Positions 1-13,767 of a stretch of 64,000 bases of DNA are shown piece by piece. Within the stretch, counting starts at the first letter, position 1. Each line of letters starts with the position of its first letter. The notes below the pieces were generated by a model. That model saw only the letters and a program-made list of their open reading frames with translations, was not told the DNA's origin and did no database searches. A program made the translations under genes and the position numbers. This DNA comes from Corbicula japonica (Eukaryota; Mollusca; Bivalvia; Venerida; Cyrenidae): NCBI GenBank assembly GCA_038501625.1, contig JAZAYU010000227.1:248001-312000 (forward strand), in the 5' to 3' direction.

Positions 1-17
1 TATTGACGCAAATAATA

Positions 18-540
18 ATATAGAGTTTATGAATGTTTATAGGGAATGTTTTCTTAAAAGAACCTAGAAGCTCGATTTGTTTCTTTTATTACTGTCATCG
101 TGTTCTTGCTGATTTTACTTCAGGAGCTCTGGTCTCGGTAAGATCATTGAATACCCGCCCTTTGGCTTTTCAATGCTATAAGTTTCTTATGTTTTATATG
201 TTTGAGTGCTTTTGCATGCAACATTGTTGAGCCGATTGGTGGGTTGGAGTTATTTCACCAAGACAACTTGTACTTGTTTTGTGATATGAGAACCTGTTGG
301 GGCAAGAGTGAGGTTGGTGCACCCTAGAACCTGGTTTAAACCACCAGTGGTAATTTGATTTGCCACTCACCGTTCCAAGGCGGTAACCCCTTGGGTTCTC
401 ATTTTTGTTAAGTGTTTATGGTGTCTTTTTTGAAACTGATCATTTTATTAACCATGCTCTCTGGCTCTCTCTTCTTTTAGACTGTGTGAGGAGTCTGTTT
501 TCTCTGAATATGGCAATTCCTGATATGCATATTTCAACTT
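18..540 (+). repeat. Family A interspersed repeat, near full-length copy A1
   Basis: This is one of about 20 copies of an anonymous repeat found throughout the window. The ordered landmarks are an 'agaacctagaagctcga' block, a 'gagttatttcaccaagac' block, a 'ccctagaacctggttta' block, a central inverted repeat (AGTGGCAA...TTGCCACT type), 'accgttccaaggcggtaa', a pyrimidine-rich block, and a 3' end at 'tgatatgcatatttca'. No protein-coding potential is conserved between copies, so it looks non-autonomous. The class (SINE-like, MITE or Helitron-derived) is not resolved. Confidence 0.75.
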
Positions 541-3047
541 TTGATAAATATTAGTATCTATTTCCTCTCACGAGTGGTTTGCTATGCATAGAGGTTAATT
601 CATATTTACTAATAATACAAAAATATTCCCAAAATAATAGAATTGGTTGTCATAAACGAAAACAAAACAATGGACGGAACTAAACTTAGTAGAACTATAA
701 GACTTAACGATAATTGAGCAGCCTTATGGGAGTGCATTTTGTCCTTGGTCGTGCAAGGTTCGAATATCTGAAATATTATCATTTACCAGTTAATGTTTAT
801 GAACTTTGTAGAACGATGATCTATCGGATCTTTAACCTTACCTATCATTAGATCGACTTGTACGTATTCCTGCCGCGCTATTCTCTAATTTTTATTTATA
901 TGGTTTCTAATAAGAATCCACGCAAAAGAATGAACAAAAAAGTATTATAGCGAGCTAATCAACCAAGGTTAGCAAATCAGTCTAGACTGCCATGGAAACT
1001 GTCGTTTGTACTGCACGGGAGAAAGTTGCACGACTAATTATTGGTTTGTCGGATTGTTTACGCTCCCCTAAAATATTTCCCATTATATTGAGAGTGAAGG
1101 ATTGAAGAAGACACTCATATTTTTCATGTTTGATTTCTACCAAAATTCCATTTTGCGTTCTTTGTGACAGTTAAATTTTCCGTACATTTATCCAGTTTTA
1201 CTATCAATTAAATTTAATAGAAATATATATTACATAGAAATATTTCTGTACGAAAATGTGCACAAGTTAGTTAACGTGAACAATACAATACATTTGACCC
1301 TCTAAAATAAATGTAACGTATGATTGATAAAGTTTGATCGTTGACTTTAATAGTAGTAATGCGTCTTGCTGGTAGACTAAGGCATTTTTGTGTTACGATT
1401 ACCATAATTATTTTTTTCGAGACACCAAGTGGTTTTTGACAGAAGGTATCGGTACAAAGAATAAATAATTTACAATTTTGAAATTTCATCATTGATACAC
1501 AAATGTCGTCAAATAATGATATTGCAGTTAGTAGACTAATGCTAAGACATGGTACATATTACTCAAATACTGTTTAAATATACTTTACTATTGAAAGTCA
1601 AGGTCTCAACTCCAATAATACTTACATACTCTTCTGGCTTTTCCAGAATGTCTATTCGTTCTTACAATTTGATTAATTAAGAACATGTCAATTAACGTGA
1701 CAGTAATACCGTAAAATGATGGCGTGCCATATATCGTAACGTGTACCTATAATTTTCCAGTATGTGATAATTATGTGAGCTAATAAACCAAGTTAGAAGA
1801 ACACTTAACATGTTCTAAGTAAAATTTAAGAATTATCCAGGGAGTGCATTCTTGTGCGTCTTTACCTTAGTGCAAAAATGTGAAAGTACCAGTGACATAA
1901 GAAGGAGATATCACTATGGTGACGACTTTCCTTCTTATTCGGCACTTTCTTCGTCTGTTCCTAAGTTCTTACTTCTTGTAGTTCTCTGATGACAGTCATT
2001 TTAAGTTTAAGTTGAGCCGTCTGTAATGACTTAACCGAGAAAATTGATGATGACAACTGCGACGATGATTATGATGATTTTATGTTTTGCTGTCAGCAAC
2101 TTTTGTCATGATAGCACTAAAGAGGACTGACAAAACAAAGCGGTATAAATCTATAGTCAATCGAGTAACAATGCTTCTATCATATATTTATATAAGATTT
2201 ATGTTTATTGTTTAACCATTTGGTATGGGTTTTTTTTGTTTCTATGGAAACCGTTCTGCCAGAAATAATGTTCAGATTCAGTTAATCAATCAAAACTTTG
2301 TTTTGAAAACCTCTGTGTCATGAATATCATAAATTCTTTAGTAAAGCGATAACTGCCGCCCTTTCTATCGTTTATCATAAATTTTACCGTAATGGCGTGT
2401 TATGAGAGGTTTTGTTTTGTAAATATCCAAACTCCACGGGCTTGTCTCCAGTACTGAGAGCGTTCATTCTTTGATGCTGAGCACTTCACTTTCATCTTAA
2501 TATTTTTTATCAAACTTTAAGTGCATGTTGAGTTTTATGAAGAATTTCTTGTCAGCATATTTAAAGCACTTCATTAAACTGTCTTCGTTGGCTTGAACAA
2601 AAATACTGAAAATATCTGTAATCGCAATAAAAGAGAAATAAATCAGCATTTCGTCGAAAGTCCTCTTTGTGTTTTTATCATAGTTTTTTTTCTCGACTTA
2701 GTTTTGTTTTCTTTTTGCGCATTTAAACTTGGTTGGAGAAATGAGACTACTACTTGTTTTAATTAATTTGTTATCATTAACTATTTAACCAGCCTTAAAC
2801 TACCAAATCTTTAGTAATTACTGTAGTTCTTTAACAAACACACGGACCTGAATTGTTGGAAAACTGCCTTGAAGCAATTATTGAAAAAAAAACACACACT
2901 AATAATAAATATTCCACTGGCGGCGTTTTTTATTCCCATGGGTTCAGTTCTATTTTCTCTAATGCCATCACCACCATCTCCCACCATTTCCCTCTCACCA
3001 TTGAAATTATAAGTACAAAATATATTATCATTATATACATGTAAACA
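541..3047. other. Gene-free AT-rich tract
   Basis: No ORF of note and no recognisable protein similarity in either strand. A diverged block near 2225-2360 is shared with 13150-13320. A B-box-like 'aggttcgaatatct' lies near 760-773, but no convincing tRNA fold surrounds it. Confidence 0.5.
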
Positions 3048-3203
3048 TGAAATAGATGAAAAGCGAACTTTGAAGACCCTCGACCACGACAAATATGAAA
3101 ATATTGCAGGCCCGGTTTGATTGAGCCTGTTCATGGGCGGTAATGGAAATGCTTATTACCGCCCACGCCGCCTAGCCCCGGGTTGAGCGCAACTCAATAT
3201 TAA
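3048..3203 (+). repeat. Family B repeat, 5' fragment B1 with three hairpins
   Basis: This matches the first ~155 bp of the ~550-bp family B element (fuller copies at 11137-11680 minus and 41176-41694 plus). It contains three successive inverted repeats: a first with arms CAGGC(C/T)C.../GAGCCTG, a second with 10-bp perfect arms gggcggtaat/attaccgccc, and a short ttgag/ctcaa hairpin. It stops just after the third hairpin. Confidence 0.7.
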
Positions 3204-6130
3204 GAAATTAATAAATGCTGTATGTAATGAACATTGCTTGATTAATTATCCAATTGATAAATTATCTGACCTGATATTTGTTCTATTCCATGATGTTTAT
3301 CACATTTGAACTTTTTGCGTTATATTCATCATGTATATTCTGTCAACAATGAGTATATATTGAACAAGATTTCTAACTAGACACCTCAAGGATCTCCATA
3401 TTAAGTTATTCTCGACCGATCGATTTGTAATTTTCGCACACTACAAAATTAAAATATTGACTTTGGATTCCGTTGTGTAAGTCTGATATTAAATTGGTTT
3501 CATTTTCATCATTTCAAAAATCAACAACAATTTATTATTTTAGTATTGTTTATTGTATTTTCGTATTAAAACACGTCTTTATTATCTTTTTTACGTCATT
3601 AACCGCTTGACGTTGTGTGATAGCAATGTAGAGCCAACAGTTTTAACGCTCTTCAATGAACACAGCATTAAATTTGGAAAATTGCATTAAAAAGAAATAA
3701 AAATTCGATAATTTTTGGATTTTACGGCCCATATTCAGTCTCCTTTAATACATAATTAATCATTTTACTTCTTATATTGTTCATATTTGTCTTATTATAA
3801 TTGTTAATTTCATGTTTCGTGACAAAACAGATTTATTTTTATTAAAACACGGTATCACACACAGAGCGCAATATATTTGTCTAGATATTAACGGTTAGCT
3901 TGCGTGGGTCTGTGGGAGTGACTTCGTCCTTTTTTACCGTTTCTTTCAGATCTGTATAGTATCATATTATATAAATGTGTATTACCTGACATGAAACGAG
4001 GGTTATTAACCCATGATAATGTGATATATCATTCTGAACTATATGCATACATTATACTTATTAATAAGGAAAGAAATTGCACGAATCGAAAACAAAGACA
4101 ACATTTGCCAGAGAAAAAATAAATACCAAGTTTATAATCGTAACAAAATAATACAGAAAAAATATAATTTTAGTAAAATTATTTTTAATAGCATTTGTAG
4201 TGTGGTAAGAAGAGCTGATGCGCTAAGTTATAATAAATTAGGGAATGGGTAGGGTGTGAGCAGGGGCGCTCCTCGACTACACAATAAAATATTTTTTTCG
4301 ACCTTCCGAACTCAAACCGACCAAAATATTTTTCAGGAAGATGGTTGGTGGTTTATTTAGTTCTCTGTTAATAGTTGTCTTTCTTGGTTTTAGATTTCCA
4401 TATTGTAAACTCATACATGTATTAACAATATAGCCAAAAGACTTTAAAACAATAATCAATTGTTTTAATTCAAAATAAAAATCTTCATACATATACTGCA
4501 TGTAGTACTTGTACAAAAACGCTACACGCTAGTTATTTTCATAGCCAAGTTCGATCTATACTTAAGACCACATGTTACCGAAGACCATCCGTTGAAAAAG
4601 GCCACATTCATTTTTCCCATTGACTGATTAAAAATCATATTTATCAATGAAGAAAGATCACCTGACTTGAACGACTACTTGGGATTTCTCATTAGTGGTC
4701 TCTAAAGACAGGTTTTACAATTTACATTATTACATGTAACAGTTAAGAAACATAATCACGTTTACAAATACTAGTGCAAAAGTATTATTTTTTACAGCAA
4801 GGCATAACCTTTATCCCCTTCTTCGGATCAATGACAGTGCGCATTGAAATACATTTATTAATCATCGGTGCATGAACTATCAAGTTTTGCAAACAGGATA
4901 TGTCTACAAAAGAAATATTTAATTCAATATACTATTTCTGACTTTAATAATGATGCATTCTATTTTGATGTGCAATAAATTGGCACATGATAATTATGAT
5001 CATTCAGTTTTGACAAACATACATAGCACTGGATGAAATGATCGTCCTATTAAACCATTTTGAAATACAAATTTTTGTACATAGCGATAAATATGCATGT
5101 TTTGTATACTTGTGATCAGTAAGTCTAAAGTTCATTACCAAAGAAGCTGAATATTTCTAGTGTAAGATATTTAAGTTTTGTTTTTGGGACTAAAGCAACT
5201 GCCTGATTGTATCAAAAGTAAGTGAGAACCAGCTTTCAGTTGATCATCGGCGTACATGTATGCTAGGAAAAAATTCACTCAATTCACTCGGAATATCTCT
5301 TGTGCACACATAACATTTCCGATGTTCGGGGTTTGCCGTAGAACGCCGAGTATTTCAGACTGCAGAAGTGAACAATGCAGCGGTAATTTTTATATTTTAC
5401 TTTACTGGTATGCAATGAGCACATTTTCAAAGATTTATAAAGCGATTTATATTAATTAAGGCATCGTGGGAGTACTCTAGTGTTTATATATGTGTTATTT
5501 TCGGTGAATTTCAAAATCCCTTTTTATTCTTTGTATTATTGTAAGAAAAAGGCATAAAAGGAATTAATCATGAAGTTCATAAAAATTACGGCTCTTAATA
5601 TCTACGAAATTAAATGATAAAACCTTTTTTATTATTTGCCCCTTATCACAAACTAAAGTAGACAAAAGTTGAAATGACAACCGTGAGTAGTGTTCAACTT
5701 TTTCCTTAGAGTGCACTAAATTTCGTCGAAAATGGCGAACTAATAAAATACTTAGATCTACTTGTTTTGAAGATTTGAATCGATTCGTTTTTTTTTCTTG
5801 TCGTATTACCTAAAGTTGACGTCACAAACCACGTGGTATGGCCACATTAATTGTATTTGTTTTGTTTTTAAGAAATGTTTAGTGTAATTTAAGTTGTCGC
5901 AATATATGGAAAGAGTTTCGATAGATGCTTACAAATAACCCGATTTAATCAACATCAGTTTTTAATCGATTCATGCCAAAACAGTAAACGGATTTGTTAG
6001 TTTACTTGCTGATACTGCAATGACAGAAAATTCCAAAATTCGAACAAGTAAGGTTTCCGGCATGACATACAGCGATCTGCATGCCTGGTGATAAACAGTT
6101 TATCGTTATTCTTACTTCTTTGTTTGCACG
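3204..6130. other. Gene-free AT-rich tract
   Basis: Short random ORFs only. No transposase, RT, RNA gene or repeat of the recognised families was seen. Confidence 0.5.
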
Positions 6131-6660
6131 ACTGTGGCAGGGGTTTAGGAGTTGATGAAGGTTTATAAATAATATTAATAGAACCTAGAAGCTCAATATG
6201 TTTCTTTATGCCCCTGTCAAAGTGTTCTTGCTGATACTGACTCAAGGGTTTCTGTTCAAAGTAAGGTAAGGTCATTGAGTACCAACGTTTTTGTCTGACA
6301 ATGCAATCAGCTTCTTATGTTTTTATGTTTGTATGCTTTAGCATGCACCAATGTCGTTGATGGTGTGTTGGAGCTAATTCAACAAGACAACTTGTGCTTG
6401 TTTGTTCATATGATTATCTGTTGGGTTAACTGCAGCTGTTGATGCACCCTAGAACTATAATGCATAGAATTTGGTATTATTTTGCCACTGACCGTTCCTA
6501 GGCTGTAACCCATAGGGTTCTCTTTTTCGTTAATTATTTGTGGTGTCTCATTTGAAATAGATCTTCTTATAAACACATGCTTTCTTTACCTCTCTACTGT
6601 TTGGCTGTGTGAGAGTCTATGTCTTCAGATAGTGACCATTTCTGATATGCATATTTCACT
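6131..6660 (+). repeat. Family A repeat, near full-length diverged copy A2
   Basis: It starts at 'gtggcaggggttta', as does the copy at 53604, and ends at 'tgatatgcatatttcact'. All landmarks of the family are present in order but with many substitutions, so it is older than the 53604 copy. Confidence 0.7.
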
Positions 6661-7270
6661 AATTCTGAAAAATGTGGGGTGTAGGTACTTTGAAAAGTTG
6701 GAATAATTTCTTGTATTTACGAACTGTTTAAATTTTGACGATTTTTAAGGTCTCGCGTACTCTGGAGGATTTAATGTGATTTACCAATACATATTGTTCT
6801 TCTATTGTATGTATGCAGTCGTTTAGTGCAATATTGTTGACTCTATCAACCTGGCAAAGTTCAGACAGCAGATAATATTAATCACATAGATAGTTTATAA
6901 GTACTTCTATGAATTGAGGTATATTACAAAAAGGGCCAAATGAAGAAGTTGTTTACGTATTTCTTAATTGTATTTTAAATAGACAAAACGTACGGGATTG
7001 TCGTTAAAATAAGTCACTAAATAAAGCATATCATGTGACTTGACTAAATGTATCTTACAGGAAAAAAGCTATTTTTGCAACAATCAGTTAAGTGATGTAT
7101 CAAAGGTTGATTTTGAAATCAAATGAACAGCGTGTAAATATTTATCTTGATTAAAAAATTAAAGTGCACTTGCTCACCTATATTCAAAGATGTTAAGAGT
7201 TTTACTATTGGTGTTTTAACCGAATGAGTTCTTCAAGATACTTTTTTCTTCCATACCCTTTCACTATCAT

Positions 7271-7649
7271 GTAACAGCTGCCCTATACCAAGTAGTGGGT
7301 ACCCTGTGGCAGTCCGCAAGATGGCGACCAGTAAAGCAACGAAAAGGTATGTGTTATTTTGTTTCCAATTTGTATACATATTGTAAGGTATAGACTGGTA
7401 TACTTGGATCATATAATGAAAAGGATTGTTGATTGATTAAATGATTGCTTGCTTTATTGCCGATGTGTCCGTTTGACCCTGTAATTGATAAAAATAAATG
7501 GCCTTATTGGCTATTTCAAATTTGAAGCAAGAGCGACGACTGATTTCAAAATTGGAAACAAAATAGCACATACCTTTTCGTTGCTTAACTGGTCGCCATC
7601 TTGCGGACTGCCACAGGGTACCCACTATTTGGTACAGGGCAGCTGTTAC
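7271..7649 (+). mobile_element. Short DNA transposon with ~101-bp terminal inverted repeats (family E)
   Basis: Bases 7271-7371 and 7549-7649 are near-identical inverted repeats. Both begin 'gtaacagctgccct' and contain 'gtaccctgtggcagtccg' and 'aagatggcgacca'. The ~177-bp interior has no coding capacity. Length and structure fit a MITE. A target-site duplication is not evident at the ends I placed. A partial copy of the interior plus one arm lies in reverse at 23880-24072. Confidence 0.8.
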
Positions 7650-8030
7650 ACGACAGTGCCTTTATTGTTCAAAATATCTGTATATATATACAAAATCTAA
7701 ATTATGTTTCCTTACCATGAAATGTTGATATAAACGCAAACCGTATTGTTTTCCTTTCCATTGCCTGGAAAAGATGTAAGAGGCGAAAAACCGACATGTC
7801 AGTTACTATATTGGTAATCGACCAGGCGAATTTAACACATTATATTCCCAATCAGCAAATATTGTTCTTTTATACAATAGCAAATTGAATACAATTGTTA
7901 AATCGTGATAATTGTGTAACTTTTCTGTTCAGATTAATTACACAACAATAAATCAACCGATGTCTACATGTGCCTTGTGAAATAATAACGTATATCCTAA
8001 TGGCAGAGTGACGTTGGCAGCAAATCACTG
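7650..8030. other. Gene-free spacer
   Basis: Nothing recognisable. Confidence 0.4.
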
Positions 8031-8163
8031 GAAAGTTAGAAGCCTAGCAGAATAAAGTATCTTATCGGGAAGTTAGCAGCCTGCAAACTTCACGGATATA
8101 TGCTGCCAGGCTGCGAACTTCACACTGCCAGACTTCTAGGCGACTAACTTTTCGCGCTGCCAT
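8031..8163. repeat. Imperfect foldback with internal repeated motif
   Basis: The ends 'ggcagc...gttag..gcctag' (8031-8065) and their reverse complement (8129-8163) pair imperfectly. Inside, 'gcctgcaaacttcac' and 'gctgcgaacttcac' form a short degenerate direct repeat. It may be a decayed foldback element. Confidence 0.5.
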
Positions 8164-8545
8164 GCTGCTAATTAGTATATAAATCCTCTACTTTATCTAT
8201 TAAATCTACTAGGAGATTGTAAATTCCTTACCAACTGCACTGTATACTTCTATCAAATAAATCATGCATCGGCATACATTCGCGTTTTGAACAATAATTT
8301 TTGTATACCTGTAGTAAGCTAACGCAAAAACAATAAAAATCTTATTGCTGCATTCCATGTGTCAGCTTCTCTTCTTTTCATGCAGGTTTTTCCGTATCTT
8401 AGTGTCATTATAGTTTTGCTTTGCCCATAAATGAAATAACGACCTGTCTGTCACGAGTAATTTCAAGGAAGCATCTAATGAAACTTGATTAATTTTCCTG
8501 AAAGAATTTTCAAGTGAAACAAATAAAATAATCTGGAATACTGGA

Positions 8546-8643
8546 CTGAAGGTTATAAAGCTGAGATTGGAAACCAGTCTCAAATCTCAAGCATCTGATT
8601 GAGATTTGAGACTGGTTTCCATGCTCAGTTTTATAACCTTGGG
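8546..8643 (-). mobile_element. Family C palindromic foldback element, copy C1
   Basis: Nearly the whole ~98 bp is an inverted repeat. The outer ends are 'ctgaaggttataaa' and 'tttataaccttggg' and the inner motif is 'accagtctcaaatctcaagc'. One arm reads gagattgg and the other gagcatgg, which assigns an orientation opposite to the copies at 47574 and 55804. The ~40-bp centre present at 55804 is missing here. Confidence 0.75.
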
Positions 8644-10604
8644 CACTGATGTGCCGAAAGAAAGCCACAGAGACCCGAAATAAAAAATGCATGAGCTGTT
8701 ATCACCATGTTAAAAGACAAGATGCAATTGCAATACCTGAATCAAATTAAACTTGTATTCGATTTGACGATTTTACTTATACTATAAGAATAAGAAGTTA
8801 CTTCTTTGATCACAAACAATTACTTTTGATTTCTCATATATTGTGTGATCTTGAATTCATTTCATCTCACTTGGTCCATCCAAGTGAAACAATATAAAAA
8901 TTACCCGTTCGATAAAAAAAATCAAATATTTTCCCAAAGTCCCTTTGCACGTCTGATAGACTAAGTTTATAAGGAATATCTCTGCGACAATCAATAGTTT
9001 AAGATCAGCGTGGCTTGTAACATATATAGGTATGGCCCCACACTACTTGACAAGGTAATTTCGCGCAAGATACTGTATTTACAAAGCTAGGTGTGTACTG
9101 TATTTACTCCACTAGGTATGTCTTACATGAATTTTGTTACACATAATACGTTTTATATGTCTTCATTGAAGGTGTTAGTCAATAGTTAATAGTAAGTCAG
9201 TTTATAGTTAGTTAATAGATGTATTTTCGTATTTCAGATTCTGTATTGGTGTGAAGCGAAGTTTATAAGGTAAGCAAGATTATGATCAAACATTAACTGA
9301 TTCAGAAGGTTAAGAATGCACACTAGCTATTTTCCTAGCAGTCACAATGTCGAGAAAATGAAAGTTTTGTTTTTGCCAATTATCTGTACATACATGTACA
9401 CAAAATCCCTAAAGCTATAGCGGAAATATTTTTTCGTATATTTATATGAAGGTAAAATGGATTAATTAAGGATAGGATTACTGTTGGACAGCACGGTTTG
9501 TATGAGTTTTTTCTGCGTGCAAATCCTTCTAAAATTTACAGACATTTTAATCGACCTTTTACGCAAATAAGTTGCACAGTGATATCTAATATGTATTGTG
9601 AATTGCAATGTATTTCAATAAATGTGACGGAATCCATTAATCTTAAGTCATTAACCTTATAACATGCAAAATAGATAATGAAAAATATGGCATAAAGCAA
9701 AGGTATGTTTCGGTGCATTCGATTAGTTGCCTGTCTGATATATTAATAAATTTAATGTAATTAATTTGATTAAATCTTTTAAATCACAAACACAGTTTAT
9801 TTTAAACGGATTCAAGAAGTGTAAATAACAAGCCCATGTACTTAAATAGGATTTGTGTAACAAGTTTTTTTCTATTTCATGACTAGATATCCGAAATTTT
9901 ATCCAGTTTTACCCATTAATTAAAAAAGATACATACATATTAACTCGTTTACCCACGGGAAGTTTTGAAAAAGACGATGCCTAAAATTTGATAGCGGTCC
10001 AATGAAATTCCTTAAACGTTAAGTGAAGTAGTAGAATTCATAAAAATTACTTAGCCCCACATTATGTATTTTAATATTATCAAACAATAATTATTCTGGA
10101 AAGCTCTCATCTCTACTGTTGGTTTCAATGCAATCATTTTGATGTATTATTTCGAAACTCCACATTAATTCTCACCGAAAGACCAATGCATATAAAGAAA
10201 TATAGTGTCCTGTGGCTGTATTTAAGTTTTGATGCTATTAAGTTATTTGAAAATACTGCTTTATTTACATGGAAGAAACACACACAAAAAGAAAAATACC
10301 GTTTGCGCGAGAACTCTGGAATCGCTGTCTAGAAAATGATAAACATATTGCGTAAACACTTACTTACAATATTTTGCGGTCATCTCTCTAAGTAACGTCA
10401 GAAATTGTAATAGGTACAGCAAAATGTTTTGACCTTCAAACCGAAAGTAGACAGGAAGGGAGTCTTTCTCGAATTAAAAAAACAAAATCTTTACATTAAT
10501 TTGACCAGTTGTCACTACTTATCGTAGATCAGCATATACTTATTTCACTGAGTTGTTTTTTGTAGATTGTCTATAAAGTAAATGTCAAACGGTTGTTTTT
10601 TTTT
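8644..10604. other. Gene-free AT-rich tract
   Basis: No gene seen. A block at about 9570-9665 is distantly similar to 17450-17550 ('ggaatccatt...gtcattaacct'). Confidence 0.45.
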
Positions 10605-10712
10605 GTTTTCGTATGTGCTTGGTAATTAGAACATGAATTTTGTTTCCGTATGTGCTTGGTAATTAGAACATGAATTTTGTTTTCGTATGTGCTTGGTTAT
10701 TAGAACATGAAT
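10605..10712. repeat. Tandem repeat, three copies of a 37-bp unit
   Basis: Unit starts at 10605, 10642 and 10679, each opening 'gttt(t/c)cgtatgtgcttggt'. Copies differ by one or two bases, indicating recent tandem duplication. Confidence 0.9.
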
Positions 10713-11136
10713 AAGACTGTCAAACCGAGCATGCAAACATTAGTCCATTCTTAAATAAATACCTTTCTTTATTATAATCAAGGTGGCAGTGAGTATTTTC
10801 TCCAAAATTCAATTTTAAAATTTAGCCAGTTTTGTCATTTGCAATGTTGGTCTCCCCTTTACCAGATACGAATATGCCAAGTAAAATATAGTTTTTCCTA
10901 AGAGTATTTTTAAGAGAAGCAAACATTTTAACACCAAATATGCTTCTGCTGTATAAAGCGGTAAAATCATATCTGACTCAAGTTGTATTAATCAATATTT
11001 ACGAATGATATTTATGGTCTGCATGTATCATGTCTACATACAGTAGACATCTGTAACTGTTTTAGGTTTTTGTCGTTTATTTGAATATGGTAATATTTGA
11101 AACATGCTTTATCCCCGTTTTTGTCTGTCCTTTAAA

Positions 11137-11680
11137 GAACGTTGAGCACGATACTTATGTACTAAGTTAATAGTACTTCTAAAATTACTTTTGTAAAATT
11201 TATATTTCGGCCAGTTTAAAGATAGGTGGTTTCAATATCCCAGCCAATAAGGTTTTGGATATTGTCCAATCACCCCCAAGGATATACTTCCTGCTTTTTA
11301 AATTTTGCCTTTGGCGTTGTCTGTGATACGCAGGATTTATATTCTAAGATCCCCTATCAAAATCTATTTTGTTTAGTTCCGCCCATTGTTTACTCGTTTA
11401 GGGCAAACCCATTCTTTAATCTGGGGACCATACGCCGCTGAAAATACCGCATTGAAGGTTCCATGTTCACCGCCATATGCATACCATTGTTTGGGATGGA
11501 TCAAAATTGTACTGTTTATTGGTGTAAATATTGAGTTGCGCTCAACCCGGGGCTAGGCGGCGTGGGCAGTAATTTGCATTTCCATTACTGTCCAAGAACA
11601 GGCTCAATCAAACCGAGCCTGCAATATTTTCATATTTGTCGTGTTCGATGGCTTTCAAAGTTCCCTTTTCATCTATTTGG
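11137..11680 (-). repeat. Family B repeat, full-length copy B2
   Basis: It aligns end to end in reverse orientation with 41176-41694. Shared blocks include the three-hairpin module (at 11540-11625 here), 'accatacgccgctgaa' versus 'cagcggtgtatggt', and the terminal 'gttgagcacgatacttatgt'. No coding region is conserved, and neither copy has a transposase or RT. Confidence 0.8.
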
Positions 11681-12883
11681 TAAGATTGTTTTTTTTTCCT
11701 AAATAAATAAGCACACCGTTTTTGCCAGCTTAATACGCAAAACAACATTAAGCATGAGGTTTTTCTTTAAACTTAAAATATTTAGCCACACCTTATTATA
11801 ATAGCTTTTTACCTTATTTGATTTGTTGTTTTGTTACACATTTTTCTAAGTATAAATTTGTTGTGAATTTGTTTTCAAGGATATTCACACGCCTAGTACT
11901 TGATTAACATATTAACGAAGTAAGAATATGATAATAGACGCACTTTCATGATCATAGACGTGAAACGATAGATAATTATTTTATCATCAACAGGTACACA
12001 AAAACAGTTTATTATTATATCTATCAGGGGGTAAAACAAATGATCTTAGATTACAATTATGATTGATATTTTGATATTTACCCAGAAACTAAATTGGTAG
12101 ATAACTAAAATGATAATATTTCAAGATCAAAGTCATATATCCTATCTAACAACGGGTATATGTTGAAAATTACTTATGGAGAACAACGTTTACAAATGCA
12201 AAACATGTAGGTGCCTTCCTTGCAGGAAAAGACTGGTTGAACATTTAAATATTCGGCTTTCTCTTGCATGTAAATAAACTGTTTAGGTTTTTTTATTATC
12301 TTCAAATCCATCAAAGGAAGGGTATAAGTACATGTACTAAAATCTTAAAGGTGTAAGTCGTGAAACATTTTCATTTTCAAATAAATGCATGTAAAATGAT
12401 ATCATAAATAATTATTATTATGAGAAATATTAAATTGCGTCTCGTCTCGGGGTAGGAGTAGAATTAAACAATTACTTTAATTTTTTTAAAAGGCATACGA
12501 GTTTGTAACAATAATTTATATTAATTATGCAAAAAATAACTAATATATAACATACATGCATTATTACATGTCCACTGTGTGAAAAACGATGATTAAACAG
12601 TATTACGTGTAACGCCTAGCAGTTATTTCCGTCTGATCTTTGTTTATAAATAGTAGTAAAATTCACGGACAATGCGACTGGAAGATCATTGTTTTATCTC
12701 ACAACCGTACTTGTTTGGGCTGGGTTACATACTTTATATTTCTAGATTAAATAAACCACAAGTAGAGGTCCAAACTTCAACATTTTATTACAGCGACTTT
12801 TCGGCCATAATCTTCAGGATTGTTAGTCATAAAACAATACAGAATAAAGAATTGATAAAAGGAAACGTTAAAGCCAACGATCA
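11681..12883. other. Gene-free AT-rich tract
   Basis: No gene, RNA gene or family A-C repeat recognised. Confidence 0.45.
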
Positions 12884-13000
12884 TGACAAATAAAACATAC
12901 TGTAGGCTGGGTTTCATTGCGCCTGTTCATAGGCCTTAATGGAAAATTATATTACTGCCCACGACGCCAAGCCCCCGTTTGAGAACAACTAATTATTTAC
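12884..13000 (+). repeat. Family B fragment B3, decayed
   Basis: It retains 'gcctgttcat', 'attactgcccacg' and 'cgccaagcccc' in the order of the three-hairpin module, but the hairpin arms no longer pair fully. Confidence 0.55.
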
Positions 13001-13149
13001 ACCTGAGCAAAGTACAAGACATAACAATGTTTAATTCCCGTTAATGACTTTGTTTAAGAATAATTGTTGCATGTTTCCTTTTCATATTTGTATAAGAACA
13101 ATTGTGTATTTATATATGAAGTAAGTTTATTGCACATCCATTGATTATG

Positions 13150-13320
13150 TGTTCATTCCTTTCGTTCATACAGAAACCATTCTGCTAGAAATAACAATGG
13201 TTATCTGGTTTTGAAAATCTGTCAGAAATTTGTTTCGTAAAACCTTATGTCACAGACAACCATAAATTCTTTGGCTCTTGCTGTAATTCCAAATAGCATA
13301 TTAAAAGCGTAAAGTGCCGT
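13150..13320 (+). repeat. Anonymous dispersed repeat (family I), second copy near 2225-2360
   Basis: Shared blocks are 'gaaacc.ttctgc.agaaataa', 'ttttgaaaa', 'atgtca' and 'cataaattcttt' with similar spacing. Divergence is high, so the boundaries are approximate. Confidence 0.4.
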
Positions 13321-13767
13321 CTCTGTTCCCCGCTGGTGGAAAAATAATATATAACATATTCCTTTTCCTAAACATATCAATTTTTGCCGCATAGCTTACG
13401 TTCTTAATGAATATTCTTATTATTTTTGTTAAAAATTATTTTTCAAATTTCATACCAGATAAATGTTAACTTGCGACCTACCAACTTTAGGGTGAACTAC
13501 TTGAGGTGGTCTTGCTAAAATACTTTAAGTAACTTTTTCGGTGTCAATTCTAAAACGGTGTTGTCCGAAATCACTTTTAATGTTCATTAAGCGTATTTAA
13601 ATGTTTTTTGTGAGATAGAAGCTTTGTATAACTAGTGGTTTTTGAATTTTAATTGACAATTTTAAAACAACAAGAAATAGATGGAATGGGAACTTATTAA
13701 GCAACCCAAAACAACAAATATGAACATTTTGCTGTTTCTGTTTGATTGACAGACACTTATTTCAAAT

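Noticed and set aside
10605..10712. CRISPR-like array
   Set aside because: The 37-bp units are directly contiguous without unique spacers, so it is a plain tandem repeat in eukaryotic DNA.
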